Source: Capillibacterium thermochitinicola | GTDB taxonomy: Bacteria > Bacillota > UBA4882 > UBA10575 | Length of the DNA: 64,000 nucleotides | Assembly: GCF_013664685.1 (NCBI RefSeq) | Contig: NZ_JAAKDE010000003.1 | Location: 88,751 to 152,750 of the forward strand | Direction of reading: 5' to 3' | Part shown: one piece after another, positions 63,238 through 64,000 of the stretch | How positions within the stretch are numbered: the first letter of the stretch is position 1 | How the letters are laid out: each line of letters opens with the position of its first letter | Position numbers and translations under genes: made by a program | Notes under the pieces: model-generated | What the model was told of the DNA's origin: nothing | Database searches by the model: none | What the model saw: the letters and a program-made list of their open reading frames with translations, nothing else

Positions 63238-63759
63238 ATGGGACTCTTGGGTGACCTCTTTTTTACCTTTTTCAAGATCGGCGCTTTCACCTTTGGTGGC
63301 GGCTACGCCATGCTTCCTTTGATTCAGGAGGCGGTGATTCATCAACACGGTTGGTTAACCCAGAAGGAATTTCTCGAGATGATCGCCATTGCCGAAATGA
63401 CACCCGGTCCGATTGCCGTCAATACCGCTACTTTTGTCGGGTTCCGGATGGCTGGTTTTTGGGGTTCCACCTTTGCCACTCTGGGCGTAGTCCTTCCTTC
63501 TTTCCTGATCATTCTGCTCATCGCCCGGAATTTCGAGAACCTGGGGGATTCGCCCTGGACGAAAGGGTTTTTTACCGGCGTAAAACCCGCGATCATTGGT
63601 TTAATCGGCATCGCCCTCTGGCGTCTGGGCAGTGCTGCGTTGATCGATTATCAATCCATTCTGATCTTCCTGGGTGCCCTTTTCTTATTGATCAAAGGGC
63701 GTCTCCACCCAATTCCCGTTATTGCCTTGGCCGCCCTCGGCGGGCTTCTTCTCGCCTAA
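63238..63759 (+). CDS. chrA: Chromate transporter (ChrA family), half 2
   Basis: 173 residues from ATG 63238, behind AGGTGAT. FTFFKIGAFTFGGGYAMLPLIQEAV and AIAEMTPGPIAVNTATFVGFRM mirror half 1, so the pair arose by duplication. It lies 49 bp after half 1 in the same direction. The two halves are expected to insert in opposite orientation and form one transporter. Confidence 0.9.
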   Translation: MGLLGDLFFTFFKIGAFTFGGGYAMLPLIQEAVIHQHGWLTQKEFLEMIAIAEMTPGPIAVNTATFVGFRMAGFWGSTFATLGVVLPSFLIILLIARNFENLGDSPWTKGFFTGVKPAIIGLIGIALWRLGSAALIDYQSILIFLGALFLLIKGRLHPIPVIALAALGGLLLA

Positions 63760-63764
63760 AGAAA

Positions 63765-63786
63765 ATTCCCCTCCGGCGAGGGGAAT
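63765..63786 (+). terminator. Hairpin after the chromate transporter genes
   Basis: ATTCCCCTC, loop CGGC, GAGGGGAAT, followed by alternating AT rather than a T run. It is a weak terminator or an mRNA-protecting hairpin. Confidence 0.6.
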
Positions 63787-63798
63787 ATATATATATAA

Positions 63799-63870
63799 AA
63801 GGAGGTGATATCTGTTAAAACGTTTTTGGATCAAGTCCAGATTAGTGTGTAAATTCCTCAGTTATCAATA
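63799..63870 (+). other. Strong ribosome-binding site followed by a possible 18-codon ORF
   Basis: AAAGGAGGTGATATCTG is a near-perfect match to the 16S anti-Shine-Dalgarno, but no ATG, GTG or TTG follows at the right distance. From TTA the frame reads LKRFWIKSRLVCKFLSYQ and stops at TAA (63868-63870); CTG would be the only start-like codon. It may be a relic or an unusual small peptide. Confidence 0.25.
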
Positions 63871-63873
63871 AGC

Positions 63874-64000
63874 TTATCTGATATACGCAATATTGCTTTG
63901 ATCATTGATTTGTTTTTGCTCTTCTTGCCACTGAAGGTATTCACTCATATCCAGATACTTTTTGCCGGCTATCCACTTGTCGTCAATTTCCATAAGTAAG
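63874..64000 (-). CDS. C-terminal part of an unrecognised gene cut by the right edge
   Basis: On the minus strand the frame reads MEIDDKWIAGKKYLDM and ends NDQSNIAYIR, stop at 63874-63876. It is open to the window edge, so ATG 63993 may be the start or an internal Met. The composition is protein-like and polar. No family is recognised. Confidence 0.4.
   Translation of the reverse strand, partial: LLMEIDDKWIAGKKYLDMSEYLQWQEEQKQINDQSNIAYIR

Overview
The window comes from a spore-forming, flagellated member of the Bacillota, probably a Clostridia-like lineage. The support is spoIIP, rex, comFA/comFC, a recD2 helicase, the flagellar gene yvyF, a T-box leader, csrA-fliW regulation and strong AGGAGG ribosome-binding sites. 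No 16S gene or species marker is present, so I do not name a genus. No tRNA, CRISPR array, insertion sequence or integrase was seen.

Region 1 (about 1-18,760, all minus strand) is a flagellin-glycosylation cluster. Read in transcription order it holds an unknown helical gene, maf, pseB, pseC, an spsF-pseG pair, a visibly AT-rich island, a second spsF-pseG pair, a frameshifted ATP-grasp gene and a methyltransferase cut by the window edge. The island contains tagD, a TylF-like methyltransferase, two GT2 and one GT4 glycosyltransferases and two TagF-like glycerophosphotransferases. One small Rossmann (PglD-like) module recurs in five of the island proteins. The combination suggests pseudaminic-acid-type sugars plus a glycerol-phosphate-carrying glycan on the flagellum or cell surface. 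pseH, pseI and flagellin are not in the window.

Region 2 (18,880-29,550, minus) carries csrA-fliW-flgL-flgK-flgN-flgM-yvyF, with a sigma-D-like promoter before flgM, then comFC, comFA, recD2, a heptaprenyl-synthase-component-I-type membrane protein and rex. Region 3 (29,740-45,270) is housekeeping: spoIIP, a small ORF coupled to rseC, a Ca-type P-ATPase, yjbQ, tagO, upp, a fused tyrosine-phosphatase/RpiB, tsaC/sua5, a CPBP protease, and cysE-cysS under a cysteine T-box, followed by ttcA-fur and a PP-loop tRNA-thiolation-type gene.

Region 4 (45,400-51,700) holds fabH, a DUF1538 double-domain membrane protein paired with a tandem PII-like protein behind helically phased 10-bp repeats, RNase P RNA, azlCD, a rubredoxin-like protein and a MarR regulator. 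Region 5 (52,080-58,500) is a LacI-controlled sugar operon (binding protein, two permeases, GH3 glycosidase) that looks decayed: the binding protein has a nonsense codon and a frameshift, and the GH3 enzyme lacks the segment with its nucleophile. Region 6 (58,640-64,000) has a LysM protein, a frameshifted RluA-type pseudouridine synthase, transketolase and a split chromate transporter.

Four genes are broken by an apparent +1 base in an 8-9-base homopolymer (1554-1562, 16613-16620, 33919-33926, 59571-59579). Base-calling error is the simplest explanation, although maf is a known phase-variable gene elsewhere.
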